Source: Chloroflexota bacterium
GTDB lineage: Bacteria > Chloroflexota > UBA5177 > JANWHV01
NCBI GenBank assembly: GCA_025924845.1
Contig: JAICHN010000228.1
Coordinates: forward strand, 1-8,404
Direction of reading: 5' to 3'
DNA length: 8,404 bases
Position 1 is the first letter of the stretch; each line of letters begins with the position of its first letter. The notes below the pieces were generated by a model. That model made no database searches, was not told where the DNA came from, and saw nothing but the letters and a program-made list of their open reading frames with translations. The position numbers were made by a program, and so were the translations under genes. Of the stretch, positions 1 to 6,181 are shown piece after piece.

Positions 1-744
1 CGGGTCACGCCAAAAACAATCCACCTGGAGTCGCTCCCTTTTTTCTCCAGTTCCGGAGTGGTGATTAATTCTCAGGCGCAACCGGGTCACTATCTCGGCA
101 GGCGAATTACCCGTGGTCTGCAAATGGGGCCCACGCAGTTTGCCACGGTAAGCATCGCGCTGGGCGGCCGTTACGACACGTTGACCGGAACTGTCTATGT
201 GGATGATGGACAGAAGGGCGCCGGTTCCTTTACCATGACCGGCTACAATTCGCGCGGCAAGTCATCCTCCCTTTTCTCGGCCTCACTCGTCCATGGGAAG
301 CAGGAAACCTTCACCATAAGAATTACGAACATCACATCACTCACGCTCAGCATGGGAGTTAATGGGTGGTTTGATGTAGTAGCCGACTTAACGGCGGGCA
401 CTCAGGCACCGAAACCGCCGAGTGGGCCACAGGTGATTGTGCGCTACCCGACGGGCGGGGCCGGCGTGGCGGCCAACAGTATGGTCCTATTCGCCTGGCA
501 GCCGTTTCCGCACGCTTTGAACTATGTACTGCAACTGTGGCTGGTTCGTCAGGACGGCGGGACGGTGCTAAATAATAAGAGCCTCGTGACCATGACTACC
601 TTGATCTATCACTCGACGACCTACTCTTGGGACAATCATGGCTTCCTACCGGGCGTCTATCAATATGACTTGATTCCGCTCGATGCCAACGGCAACGCCC
701 TGGCTCCCCGTAGCAATCCCCAGCAGATTACCCTGGCCAGTTAG
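1..744 (+). CDS. Probable secreted/surface protein with NPCBM-like and Ig/Fn3-like domains (5' end outside window)
   Basis: The frame is open from base 1 to the TAG at 742-744, giving 247 residues. GTG codons at 58 and 61 could be read as starts, but the residues before them (IHLESLP) already look like the first strand of the domain, so I treat the gene as cut by the window edge. Residues about 5-130 resemble an NPCBM-type carbohydrate-binding beta-sandwich: an RRITRGLQM segment like the usual 'kGl' strand, a GGRYDTLTGTVYVDD core, and a final LTLSMGVNGWFDVVAD strand. A Pro-rich linker (APKPPSGP) leads to a second beta-rich domain, residues about 145-246, with Ig/Fn3-like strands (NYVLQLWLV, GVYQYDLIPLDANGN). 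There is no cysteine and no membrane anchor at the C-terminus. Glycan binding outside the cell is an inference from the fold and from the polysaccharide genes beyond the gap. A signal peptide would lie upstream of the window. Confidence 0.7.
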   Translation, partial: RVTPKTIHLESLPFFSSSGVVINSQAQPGHYLGRRITRGLQMGPTQFATVSIALGGRYDTLTGTVYVDDGQKGAGSFTMTGYNSRGKSSSLFSASLVHGKQETFTIRITNITSLTLSMGVNGWFDVVADLTAGTQAPKPPSGPQVIVRYPTGGAGVAANSMVLFAWQPFPHALNYVLQLWLVRQDGGTVLNNKSLVTMTTLIYHSTTYSWDNHGFLPGVYQYDLIPLDANGNALAPRSNPQQITLAS

Positions 745-1042
745 GGCGGCCCGTGCCTTAATACCGTGACGGGCGGGGCATCCTTTGTGCTGCTCTCCGC
801 TAGGTTACTTTAATGAGCGCGGGGCGCCGCATTGGGCCGACTGGGAGTTTCGAGCGCCTACCCGTATCAACGGGCCGCATGGCCTGGGGGTGGATCGCCC
901 GGCTGACTCGGTGCAGTTGAGGCGCGCCGTGACCCGCGGGCGGCCGCGGGCCGAGTTGCGTCAACTCGGCAATCCTTGGATTGACGGCATGCCTCTCGAC
1001 GGACGGTATACCGACAACCTCAAAGGGCGAGGTCCGATAGGT
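745..1042. other. Non-coding gap between convergent genes
   Basis: This 298-base stretch separates the stop of the surface-protein gene from the stop of the GT26 gene on the other strand. I see no credible gene in it; the open frame that crosses it on the plus strand continues antisense through the GT26 gene and looks like no protein family. A 6-bp inverted repeat (GCCCGT at 749-754, ACGGGC at 769-774) follows the first stop, without a T-run. The stronger hairpins at 933-970 are listed separately. Ends of both transcripts are expected here. Confidence 0.6.
933..970. repeat. Two abutting perfect hairpins in the convergent gap, possible bidirectional terminator
   Basis: First hairpin: CCCGCGG (933-939), loop GCGG, CCGCGGG (944-950). 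Second hairpin: GCCGAGTTG (950-958), loop CGT, CAACTCGGC (962-970). Both stems are perfect and they share base 950. Neither side has a T-run, so they do not meet the standard rule for an intrinsic terminator. Their place between two converging genes makes transcript-end or mRNA-stability structures the likeliest role. Confidence 0.5.
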
Positions 1043-1918
1043 TCAAGCCGACTGGCGCGCCCCCACCGGAATCTCGCTCCGTCGCGCCGCATCTTCCGCG
1101 TAGAGATCCTCGCCGAAGGTAAGCTCCACGGTTCCTTCGTCGAACCGCAGCGGCTGGCCGTGTGCTTGCACTTGGTCAAAGGTGTCGCGTCGCTGGAGCA
1201 TCATACGAGCGAATACGGGAAGATCATGAATGATGTAGCGTTTCCACAGGCGGCGCGGCTCCTGGGCCAATCGATAGAGCCATTCCAACCCATGTTGCTG
1301 AACCCACAGGGGAGCGCGGCGCACGTTACCGGCCAGCATGTCAAACGAGCCGCCGATTCCCATGCAGACAGGGACATTCAGCCTCTCTCCATACCGATGA
1401 ATAAATTCCTCCTGCTTGGGTGCGCCGAACGCGACGAACAGCATATCGGCGTTGGCCGCGCTCACCATGCGGGCACATCGCTCCAACTCCGCCGGTTCCG
1501 AATTAGGCGGTGAATAGGTACCGACGATCCGGACGCCCGGAAACCGCCGGCGGAGAACCTGGGCCGCGTCATTGGCCACGCCGGGCGCGGCCCCCAACAG
1601 GAAAATGCCGTAACCTCGGCCGGCTGCCAGCTGTGCGCAGGCCAGGATCATATCCACGCCGGTTAGTCGAGCAGGGAGGCGAACATGTTGTCGCCTTGAG
1701 GCCCATACGAGGGGCATGCCGTCCGCCAGGACCAGGTCCGAGTTATTCACCAGATTCCGGAAGCCTTCATGCTTGTCCGCCAAGCGGAGAAAATCGACAT
1801 TCACCGTCACCACCTGATGGAAACGGCGTGACTGCACATAGGTGTCAACGCGGGCAATCGCCTCAGTCGCATCCACACAATCTATCAAAGTGCCCAGGAG
1901 ATTTACCTGAGTGCGCAT
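1043..1918 (-). CDS. WecG/TagA/CpsF family glycosyltransferase (GT26)
   Basis: The 291-residue protein fits the GT26 family throughout. These enzymes add a sugar, often N-acetylmannosamine or its uronic acid, to a polyprenyl-diphosphate-linked acceptor at the cytoplasmic membrane face during wall polymer, enterobacterial antigen or exopolysaccharide synthesis. Visible family features are the TVNVDFL strand (38-44), LADG (64-67) whose Asp66 matches the proposed catalytic base of TagA, RLTGVDM (84-90), FLLGAAPGVA (106-115), FGAPKQEEF (164-172), GIGGSFDMLAG (187-197) and the RRAPLWVQQHGLEWLYRL block (200-217) followed by EPRRLWKRY. About 45 residues after position 245 form an acidic, probably disordered tail that goes beyond the usual family length. 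The ATG at 1916-1918 has AGGGTAGG (1928-1935 on the minus strand) nine bases upstream. The gene is divergent from the polyprenyl-phosphate sugar transferase gene, which suggests one glycan pathway. The donor and acceptor sugars cannot be read from the sequence. Confidence 0.93.
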   Translation of the reverse strand: MRTQVNLLGTLIDCVDATEAIARVDTYVQSRRFHQVVTVNVDFLRLADKHEGFRNLVNNSDLVLADGMPLVWASRRQHVRLPARLTGVDMILACAQLAAGRGYGIFLLGAAPGVANDAAQVLRRRFPGVRIVGTYSPPNSEPAELERCARMVSAANADMLFVAFGAPKQEEFIHRYGERLNVPVCMGIGGSFDMLAGNVRRAPLWVQQHGLEWLYRLAQEPRRLWKRYIIHDLPVFARMMLQRRDTFDQVQAHGQPLRFDEGTVELTFGEDLYAEDAARRSEIPVGARQSA

Positions 1919-2032
1919 GTGAAGTTACCTACCCTAGCTATGTCCACCTTGAGCCCTAGATTCTCAGCGTAACAAGGCATGGTTAAGGGTCGGTTGGGAG
2001 GGCGGTAAGATTTTGGTGGAGATAGGAATCAG

Positions 2033-2079
2033 GAACCGGACGGACTGATGTGAACCGGACATTAACCGGTTCGTGAACC
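2033..2079. promoter_or_regulatory. Clustered GAACC/GGTTC elements, candidate operator
   Basis: GAACC occurs at 2033-2037, 2052-2056 and 2075-2079 and in reverse (GGTTC) at 2068-2072. GAACCGGAC is repeated exactly at 2033-2041 and 2052-2060. GAACCGG (2052-2058) and CCGGTTC (2066-2072) form an inverted repeat with a 7-base spacer, and GGTTC-GT-GAACC (2068-2079) forms a second, overlapping one. The cluster ends five bases before the TTGACC -35 candidate. Such spacing is typical of sites for a dimeric transcription factor. The binding protein is unknown; the OmpR-type regulator of this window is one candidate because that family prefers direct repeats. Confidence 0.45.
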
Positions 2080-2193
2080 TACCGTTGACCGGCGGATGCT
2101 ACTGTGACCATAGGCCGAAGCACGTGCGCGATGCTCGCGGCGGATGATGTGCAATGGTCAACCTGACCGAGGCCGTTCGACCCCGTCCATCGG

Positions 2194-2207
2194 CGTACGG
2201 TCGTACG
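2194..2207. repeat. Paired CGTACG palindromes in the 5' leader
   Basis: CGTACG at 2194-2199 and 2202-2207 are each palindromic and are separated by GT, so they can act as direct or inverted repeats. They lie 46 bases before the start codon of the sugar-transferase gene. They could be a protein site or a leader hairpin; nothing further supports either. Confidence 0.3.
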
Positions 2208-2252
2208 GCTTGATGCGGCGGTCAGCGCCGGAATGGTGTTAGAGAAAATATC

Positions 2253-3797
2253 ATGCAGGAAGGTATCGCCTCTTCGGCGCCGGCAACCGTTATCGAATCG
2301 CCGGCAGCCGGCTTGACCGCGCGTCCCCAGGCCCAGATCACCGCGCCCACCCTCTCCGTGATCGCCGCCGTTACCGTGGCGTTGGACCTAATAGTGGTGT
2401 GGCTTGCATTCTGCGGCGCATATTTCTTGCGCTATAGCTTAGGCTGGGTACCGGGGGGCCGCGGCACCCTACCTATCCCGCTTGCCGATTGGGTTCCGTT
2501 TGGCCTGTTGTTTAGCCTGGTAGCGGTGAGCAGCCTAGCTCTTTCCGGGCACTACCGGAGAGGGTTGGGCCGAGACCTCCTCGACGAGGTTCCGTCTATC
2601 ATGCGCGCCACCCTCGTCGCGGTCGGAGCGGTGGTCATCCTTACCGCCTTCTTTCCTATTGCCGAATACTCACGGTTGGTAGTAGTGTATGCATGGATCT
2701 TGGTGATCCCTTTCCTCGTAGTAGGACGGGCGTTGCTCTATGCCGCACTATCGGGCTTGCATGGGAGCGGGTGGAACACACGACGAGTATTGGTCGTGGG
2801 CACGAGTACGATCGGCAAGATGGTGATGCAGCGTGTGTTGGGCCGCCGGCGCTACGGTTATAACCTGGTAGGGTTTCTGCATGAGTCACCCGACGGTGCC
2901 GACACGGGAAGTTTGCCACTTGAGGCGCCTGGGGATTTCGGCCGCTTTAAGTGCTTGGGCAGCGTCGAGGATTTGTCGCGGGTACTCGAGGAGCGCCGTA
3001 TCGATGACGTGATCTGTGCCTTACCGGCGCGATCACATGCGGACATCGCCGACTTGTGTACGCAGTGCGAGCAAGCCGGGGTGGCGGTCAAGTTGGTGCC
3101 TGATTTGTTCGAGCTCAGCCTCTCGCGCGTCCATATGGAGCATCTGGCCGGGATTCCATTAATTGATGTTCGGCATGGACGACGACGGATCGCGGCGCGG
3201 GTGATCAAACGGCTCGTCGATGTGGTCATCGCGGGCATCGCCCTGATCCTAGTTTCCCCCATCCTGGTGGCTACGGCCATCGCAATCAAACTGGATTCCC
3301 CTGGTCCGGTATTAGCCAATCAACAGCGGGTGGGGAAAGGCGGCAAGCCCTTTACGTTCTTCAAGTTTCGCTCAATGCGCGTGGGGGCCGAACAGCATCG
3401 AGCTGCCCTGGCCGAACAACTTGGCGTGGTGACCCCCCGCATCTTTAAGGACCGTAACGATCCACGACGGACTCGCGTTGGGCGGTTCATCCGGAAGTGG
3501 TCGATCGACGAGTTACCTCAATTGCTCAACGTGCTTCGAGGTGATATGAGCCTGGTCGGTCCCCGCCCTCCGCTTCCCTCGGAAGTCGCTCTCTATCAAC
3601 CGCACCACTACAAACGTCTTGAAGTACCCGGCGGCATTACCGGCCTCTGGCAAGTAAGTGGACGAAGCGACATTGAGAGCTTCGAAGAGGTGGTTACCAT
3701 GGACACCTACTACGTGGATTGCTGGACACTCGCCCTCGATTTCCGTATCTTGCTACATACGGTAGTTGCCGTACTTGCGCGAACCGGAGCGTATTAG
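2253..3797 (+). CDS. Polyprenyl-phosphate sugar-1-phosphate transferase (WbaP-type, exopolysaccharide initiation)
   Basis: The 514-residue protein has the layout of large polyprenyl glycosylphosphotransferases, which move a sugar-1-phosphate from a nucleotide sugar to undecaprenyl phosphate and so start a glycan repeat unit at the inner membrane face. After a 35-residue Ala/Pro-rich N-terminus come four hydrophobic segments (about 36-60, 82-100, 118-135, 142-168). A Rossmann-like domain follows (RRVLVVGTSTIGKMV, 177-191, to about 300). The catalytic module begins at KRLVDVV (319-325), has a hydrophobic re-entrant segment with Ser335-Pro336, then SPGPVLANQQRVG (349-361), FFKFRSM (369-375), the SIDELPQL block with the Asp419-Glu420 dyad, GDMSLVGPRPP (430-440), PGGITGLWQVSGRSD (459-473) and the typical TGAY end. 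All key residues are present. The Shine-Dalgarno signal before ATG 2253 is weak (AGAG). The sugar specificity cannot be told from sequence. The gene is followed after two bases by the next gene. Confidence 0.95.
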   Translation: MQEGIASSAPATVIESPAAGLTARPQAQITAPTLSVIAAVTVALDLIVVWLAFCGAYFLRYSLGWVPGGRGTLPIPLADWVPFGLLFSLVAVSSLALSGHYRRGLGRDLLDEVPSIMRATLVAVGAVVILTAFFPIAEYSRLVVVYAWILVIPFLVVGRALLYAALSGLHGSGWNTRRVLVVGTSTIGKMVMQRVLGRRRYGYNLVGFLHESPDGADTGSLPLEAPGDFGRFKCLGSVEDLSRVLEERRIDDVICALPARSHADIADLCTQCEQAGVAVKLVPDLFELSLSRVHMEHLAGIPLIDVRHGRRRIAARVIKRLVDVVIAGIALILVSPILVATAIAIKLDSPGPVLANQQRVGKGGKPFTFFKFRSMRVGAEQHRAALAEQLGVVTPRIFKDRNDPRRTRVGRFIRKWSIDELPQLLNVLRGDMSLVGPRPPLPSEVALYQPHHYKRLEVPGGITGLWQVSGRSDIESFEEVVTMDTYYVDCWTLALDFRILLHTVVAVLARTGAY

Positions 3798-3799
3798 GC

Positions 3800-4414
3800 A
3801 TGCGACATTCCACTTATTTGAAGCATGAGCTCGCCGTGGCCGGTCTTCGCTGGTTACCACTGTTCATCACGTTACTTCTGGCTATCCCGCTAGCCTTAGT
3901 TCTTGGTGTCGTGCGTTTTCAGCTTAAGGACGGCTGGCATCCGGTTCACAGTGTGGTTGCCTTGAATGATGCTGATGTCGTGGCCATGCTCGCCATAGGG
4001 CTGGTGGCTGCTTTACCGGCCATTCTGATTCAGCGCCGGTTGCTCGCGCAGCTGCGAGCAGAGGCGATTCGCGCGGAGAACGATGCCGTGGCCCGAGTGT
4101 GCGAGGCTGTAGCGCGCGAGTTCGCCCAACCGCTTACCGGTACCCTTGCCTATAGCGAACTGCTGCTCATGGACAGCCAAAGCCCTAGCGAGTCACAGCG
4201 CCGTGCCCTGGATGGCCTGCGTGAAGGTATCGCCCGGCTGGATCATCTCCTCTATTCGGTGCGCGGCGCCGTTCATGACCTACCGGCTCCCTCGTCGGGT
4301 GCGCATGTCGCGGATAGTGTCATGCTCGCCGTGAATCGTCGCGTCCAGCGGAGCCCGATTGTGGCGCATGATACGGCGCGGACACCGGTGGAGTCCGGCC
4401 GAACGGCCAGGTAG
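3800..4414 (+). CDS. Degenerate histidine-kinase-like membrane protein (DHp-like helices, no phospho-His, no ATPase domain)
   Basis: I take ATG 3800 as the start: it lies two bases after the preceding stop and has GGAG ten bases upstream (3786-3789). A longer reading frame from 3719 would overlap the sugar-transferase gene by 79 bases. The 204-residue product has two hydrophobic helices (about 16-40 and 59-77) around a short extracytoplasmic loop, a charged linking helix (79-100), and a segment from about 97 to 157 that resembles a HisKA/DHp hairpin, notably REFAQPLTGTLAYSELLL (106-123). Against the usual H-E-x-x-x-P-L pattern, Glu107, Pro111 and Leu112 are kept but the His position is Arg106 (CGC, 4115-4117). 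The protein ends about 45 residues after the second helix, with no N, G1 or G2 boxes of an ATP-binding domain, and only 87 bases separate it from the next gene. It cannot be a working kinase by family rules. It may be a sensor-like or scaffold protein, or a decayed kinase. It is likely co-transcribed, perhaps translationally coupled, with the sugar transferase. Confidence 0.65.
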   Translation: MRHSTYLKHELAVAGLRWLPLFITLLLAIPLALVLGVVRFQLKDGWHPVHSVVALNDADVVAMLAIGLVAALPAILIQRRLLAQLRAEAIRAENDAVARVCEAVAREFAQPLTGTLAYSELLLMDSQSPSESQRRALDGLREGIARLDHLLYSVRGAVHDLPAPSSGAHVADSVMLAVNRRVQRSPIVAHDTARTPVESGRTAR

Positions 4415-4501
4415 TCGTCGGTCAAGAAATCTTTGCCTTGAGCCGCGGCCGTCGTGCCCCAATCTATGGCTGGAAACGATGTGATCCGGCCGCCCAGTCG
4501 G

Positions 4502-5221
4502 TCAGGAAGACTGACGAAGCATGTAGCCCAGACCGGCCACCGTGCGAATAAGGTCATCAGAGCCGAGTACGGTTGCCAATCGTTTGCGAAGATTACTGAT
4601 GTGAGTCTTCACCACGGACACATCGCTCTCGGCATCATAGTGCCAGATTCTACTCATGATCTGCTCGGACGAAATTACCCGGCCTTCGTTATCGAGCAGG
4701 AGACGGAGAATTTTCCCCTGAATTGGAGTCAGCTTGATCCGTGTGTCCTTGCAAAGCACCTCATGCTGCTCGGCATCGAAGCTTCCCTTGCCAAGCTCAT
4801 AGCGTGTTTTTTGGGGGCCGCCGTTTTCGGCGCCGCGAGAGCGTCGCAAAACCGCCTGGATACGGTAGCTGAGAATCTGCATACTAAAGGGCTTGACGAT
4901 GTAGTCGTCGGCCCCATGCTGGAATCCCTTAACAATATCCGTGTCGGTATGGCTGGCGGTCAGCATGATAACCGGCATGTGGCCCTCACGCCGCAGCTGG
5001 CCGCATAGGGTTAGACCGTTCACATCCGGCAGATGCAGGTCAAGGAGTACGGCATCAGGCGGATCGGATTGCACTAGGCGTAGCGCCGTCGCTCCATCGG
5101 CGGCTACGGAGACATTGTAGCCGTCGCGGGCCAGGGCGTATTGGAGCAGATCGGTGAGGTAGGTGTCATCGTCCACGCACAGGATCTTCGGTGGAGCAGC
5201 CGTGGTAAGGCGATGCATCAT
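4502..5221 (-). CDS. OmpR/PhoB-family response regulator
   Basis: The product has 239 residues from ATG 5221, the start preferred because GAAGGA lies nine bases before it; a second ATG follows immediately, and an in-frame GTG at 5254 is a less likely alternative. Residues about 12-125 are a receiver domain with the acidic cluster Asp17-Asp18-Asp19, phospho-acceptor Asp61 in VLLDLHLPD, Thr88 in MLTAS and Lys110 in YIVKPF, so all phosphorylation residues are present. Residues about 140-237 form a winged-helix DNA-binding domain (LTPIQGKILRLLLDNEG, then the recognition-helix region VSVVKTHISNLRKRL and the TVAGLGYML wing). It should be a phosphorylation-controlled transcription factor. No intact kinase is adjacent: the convergent neighbour is the degenerate kinase-like protein, 87 bases away, and the upstream gap (5222-5396) shows no convincing promoter match. 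Its targets are unknown; the glycan genes are a natural guess by proximity only. Confidence 0.94.
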   Translation of the reverse strand: MMHRLTTAAPPKILCVDDDTYLTDLLQYALARDGYNVSVAADGATALRLVQSDPPDAVLLDLHLPDVNGLTLCGQLRREGHMPVIMLTASHTDTDIVKGFQHGADDYIVKPFSMQILSYRIQAVLRRSRGAENGGPQKTRYELGKGSFDAEQHEVLCKDTRIKLTPIQGKILRLLLDNEGRVISSEQIMSRIWHYDAESDVSVVKTHISNLRKRLATVLGSDDLIRTVAGLGYMLRQSS

Positions 5222-5230
5222 AAAGGTATG

Positions 5231-5236
5231 TCCTTC
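5231..5236 (-). promoter_or_regulatory. Ribosome binding site deciding the response-regulator start
   Basis: GAAGGA on the minus strand lies nine bases before the ATG at 5221 and 15 bases before the ATG at 5215's neighbour frame position 5218 would allow at 12 bases. It supports an ATG start here over the in-frame GTG at 5254, which has only AAGG ten bases upstream. Confidence 0.55.
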
Positions 5237-5396
5237 GCTGGATAGGATCCCCACAGTCTAGATACCTTAATTGAACACTATGGCGCCTTGAATGTCATTC
5301 CCCGTTCGGGTACCTTCGGTCCGTCTTCCTCAATGCCGGAACGTGCGGCTTGGCAGGTGAGCGTCATAGGGACGGGTTATGCACGCGTAGGTCCCT

Positions 5397-6002
5397 TCAG
5401 TCCGCTGGGCGGGGATGACGGAGGACACCGACCACCTGGAACCAGGGTGGATCCGGGTGAGGATTCCGGTCGATCGTCATGCCTAAGCGCCGCATCACGG
5501 CGATTGAGGCGGCATTGTCATAGGTTGTGGTGGCGACGACCCGGTGCAGCTTTAGCTCGTGAAATGCATAACCAATCAACGCCCAAGCCGCCTCCGTAGC
5601 GTATCCTCGCCTTTGCCGGCTCGGCGCTACAGCCCAGTAGAGCCCGAACTCCGTTGAGTACAAGGGTTCGTCGTCGTTGCCAACCACACCTCCGGCAAAG
5701 GTAGGCAGCAGGCCGAAAGGCGCCAGGCAGGGCACGAACCCGCAGAGGCCGATAAGCCCGCCTGTTTCCGCCAATTCAATCGCCCGGTCGCCGTACGGCG
5801 GTTGATAGAGGGTTTCCAACGCCTGATAATTGAGGGTGCTCCACAATAGGAGACGCTCGCGGTCGGCCCGTCCGGCAGGCCCCTGCGTGCCCATGTCGGC
5901 TGCGGCAAGGTCGACATCCAGGAGCTGATGAACCGCATCCAGGTCCTCCATACGCAGGGGTCGAATGACAAGCCTCTCCGTAGTGAGAATCGGCATGTGC
6001 AT
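5397..6002 (-). CDS. GNAT family N-acetyltransferase (RimJ/RimL-like)
   Basis: From ATG 6002 the protein has 201 residues. A longer form from ATG 6062 has no ribosome binding site, while 6002 has AAGGA five bases upstream; the family-typical N-terminus ILTTERLVIRPLRMEDLDAV (5-24) begins just after it. The acetyl-CoA pyrophosphate loop is RQRRGYA (129-135) following the EFGLYWAV strand, and the C-terminal part YDNAASIAVMRRLGM (161-175) is the usual GNAT helix with Asn163. This is the Acetyltransf_3 type that includes ribosomal-protein N-acetyltransferases and many small-molecule or antibiotic acetyltransferases; the acceptor cannot be told. A stretch of about 25 residues (91-115, PCLAPFGLLP onward) is a longer beta-hairpin loop than in the smallest members. 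It is likely monocistronic, being separated from nrdJ by a hairpin and from the response-regulator gene by 175 bases. A 6-bp inverted repeat (5368-5373 with 5391-5396) follows its stop without a T-run. Confidence 0.9.
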   Translation of the reverse strand: MHMPILTTERLVIRPLRMEDLDAVHQLLDVDLAAADMGTQGPAGRADRERLLLWSTLNYQALETLYQPPYGDRAIELAETGGLIGLCGFVPCLAPFGLLPTFAGGVVGNDDEPLYSTEFGLYWAVAPSRQRRGYATEAAWALIGYAFHELKLHRVVATTTYDNAASIAVMRRLGMTIDRNPHPDPPWFQVVGVLRHPRPAD

Positions 6003-6007
6003 GGCGG

Positions 6008-6012
6008 TCCTT
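6008..6012 (-). promoter_or_regulatory. Ribosome binding site deciding the GNAT start
   Basis: AAGGA on the minus strand sits five bases before the ATG at 6002 and eleven before a second in-frame ATG at 5996. It argues against the upstream ATG at 6062, which lacks any purine-rich signal. Confidence 0.55.
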
Positions 6013-6092
6013 GGCTGCACAGGCGCTGAACTAGGCTGAATTACATGGATGTGTATTGCCATGATAGCGAATGCCGGCGAGAATGGTCAGCG

Positions 6093-6110
6093 GCTCATCG
6101 TCAAATGAGC
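6093..6110. repeat. Small inverted repeat overlapping the terminator arm
   Basis: GCTCAT (6093-6098) can pair with ATGAGC (6105-6110), which is also the outer part of the large hairpin. The octamer GCTCATCG occurs both here (6093-6100) and at the far side of the large stem (6139-6146). The short pairing would compete only with the base of the large hairpin. Confidence 0.4.
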
Positions 6111-6144
6111 AGGGAGGGCGCCGGTCGGCGCCCTCCCTGCTCAT
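6105..6144 (-). terminator. Perfect 18-bp hairpin after nrdJ, probable terminator
   Basis: The left arm, 6105-6122, starts ATGAGCAGGG and ends GGGCGCC; the right arm, 6127-6144, is its exact complement, around loop GGTC. The stem has 13 G-C pairs. It starts 37 bases after the nrdJ stop on the minus strand. Only three T residues follow in that direction, so termination by the standard intrinsic mechanism is plausible but the tail is weak. It would insulate the GNAT gene from nrdJ transcription. The rest of the 6003-6181 gap shows no clear promoter for the GNAT gene. Confidence 0.7.
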
Positions 6145-6181
6145 CGCCCATCTTAAAAGCTTTCACCCGCCGGGCAGGCAG

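Larger units (their letters stand above)
1919..2252. promoter_or_regulatory. Divergent intergenic region between GT26 and sugar-transferase genes
   Basis: No credible gene lies here. The region must hold the promoters of both flanking genes and is rich in repeats: a GAACC cluster (2033-2079), GGCGGATG twice (2091-2098 and 2139-2146), an inverted pair TGACCAT (2105-2111) and ATGGTCA (2154-2160), and paired CGTACG palindromes (2194-2207). A possible plus-strand promoter is TTGACC (2085-2090) with CATAGG (2109-2114), 18 bases apart; its -10 match is poor. I see no convincing promoter for the minus-strand gene. The plus-strand leader from that candidate would be over 130 bases. Confidence 0.55.

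Noticed and set aside
785..1513. Long plus-strand open frame of 242 codons
   Set aside because: Most of it is antisense to the well-supported GT26 gene, its translation resembles no protein family and its Arg/His-rich composition is typical of a shadow frame.
3719..3799. Upstream extension of the kinase-like gene into the sugar-transferase gene
   Set aside because: The ATG at 3719 would create a 79-base overlap and a Cys/Arg-rich N-terminus unlike a membrane protein; ATG 3800 has a better-placed ribosome binding site.
4415..4501. Bidirectional terminator between the kinase-like and regulator genes
   Set aside because: Only an imperfect short pairing (GGTCAAG with CTTGAGCC) is present, with no T-tail in either direction.
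4454..5008. Plus-strand open frame opposite the response regulator
   Set aside because: It lies antisense to the conserved receiver and winged-helix domains and shows no family motif; I also looked for a lost kinase ATPase domain here and found none.
5368..5396. 6-bp inverted repeat after the GNAT stop as a terminator
   Set aside because: The stem is short, the loop is 17 bases long and no T-run follows, so it is not distinguishable from chance.
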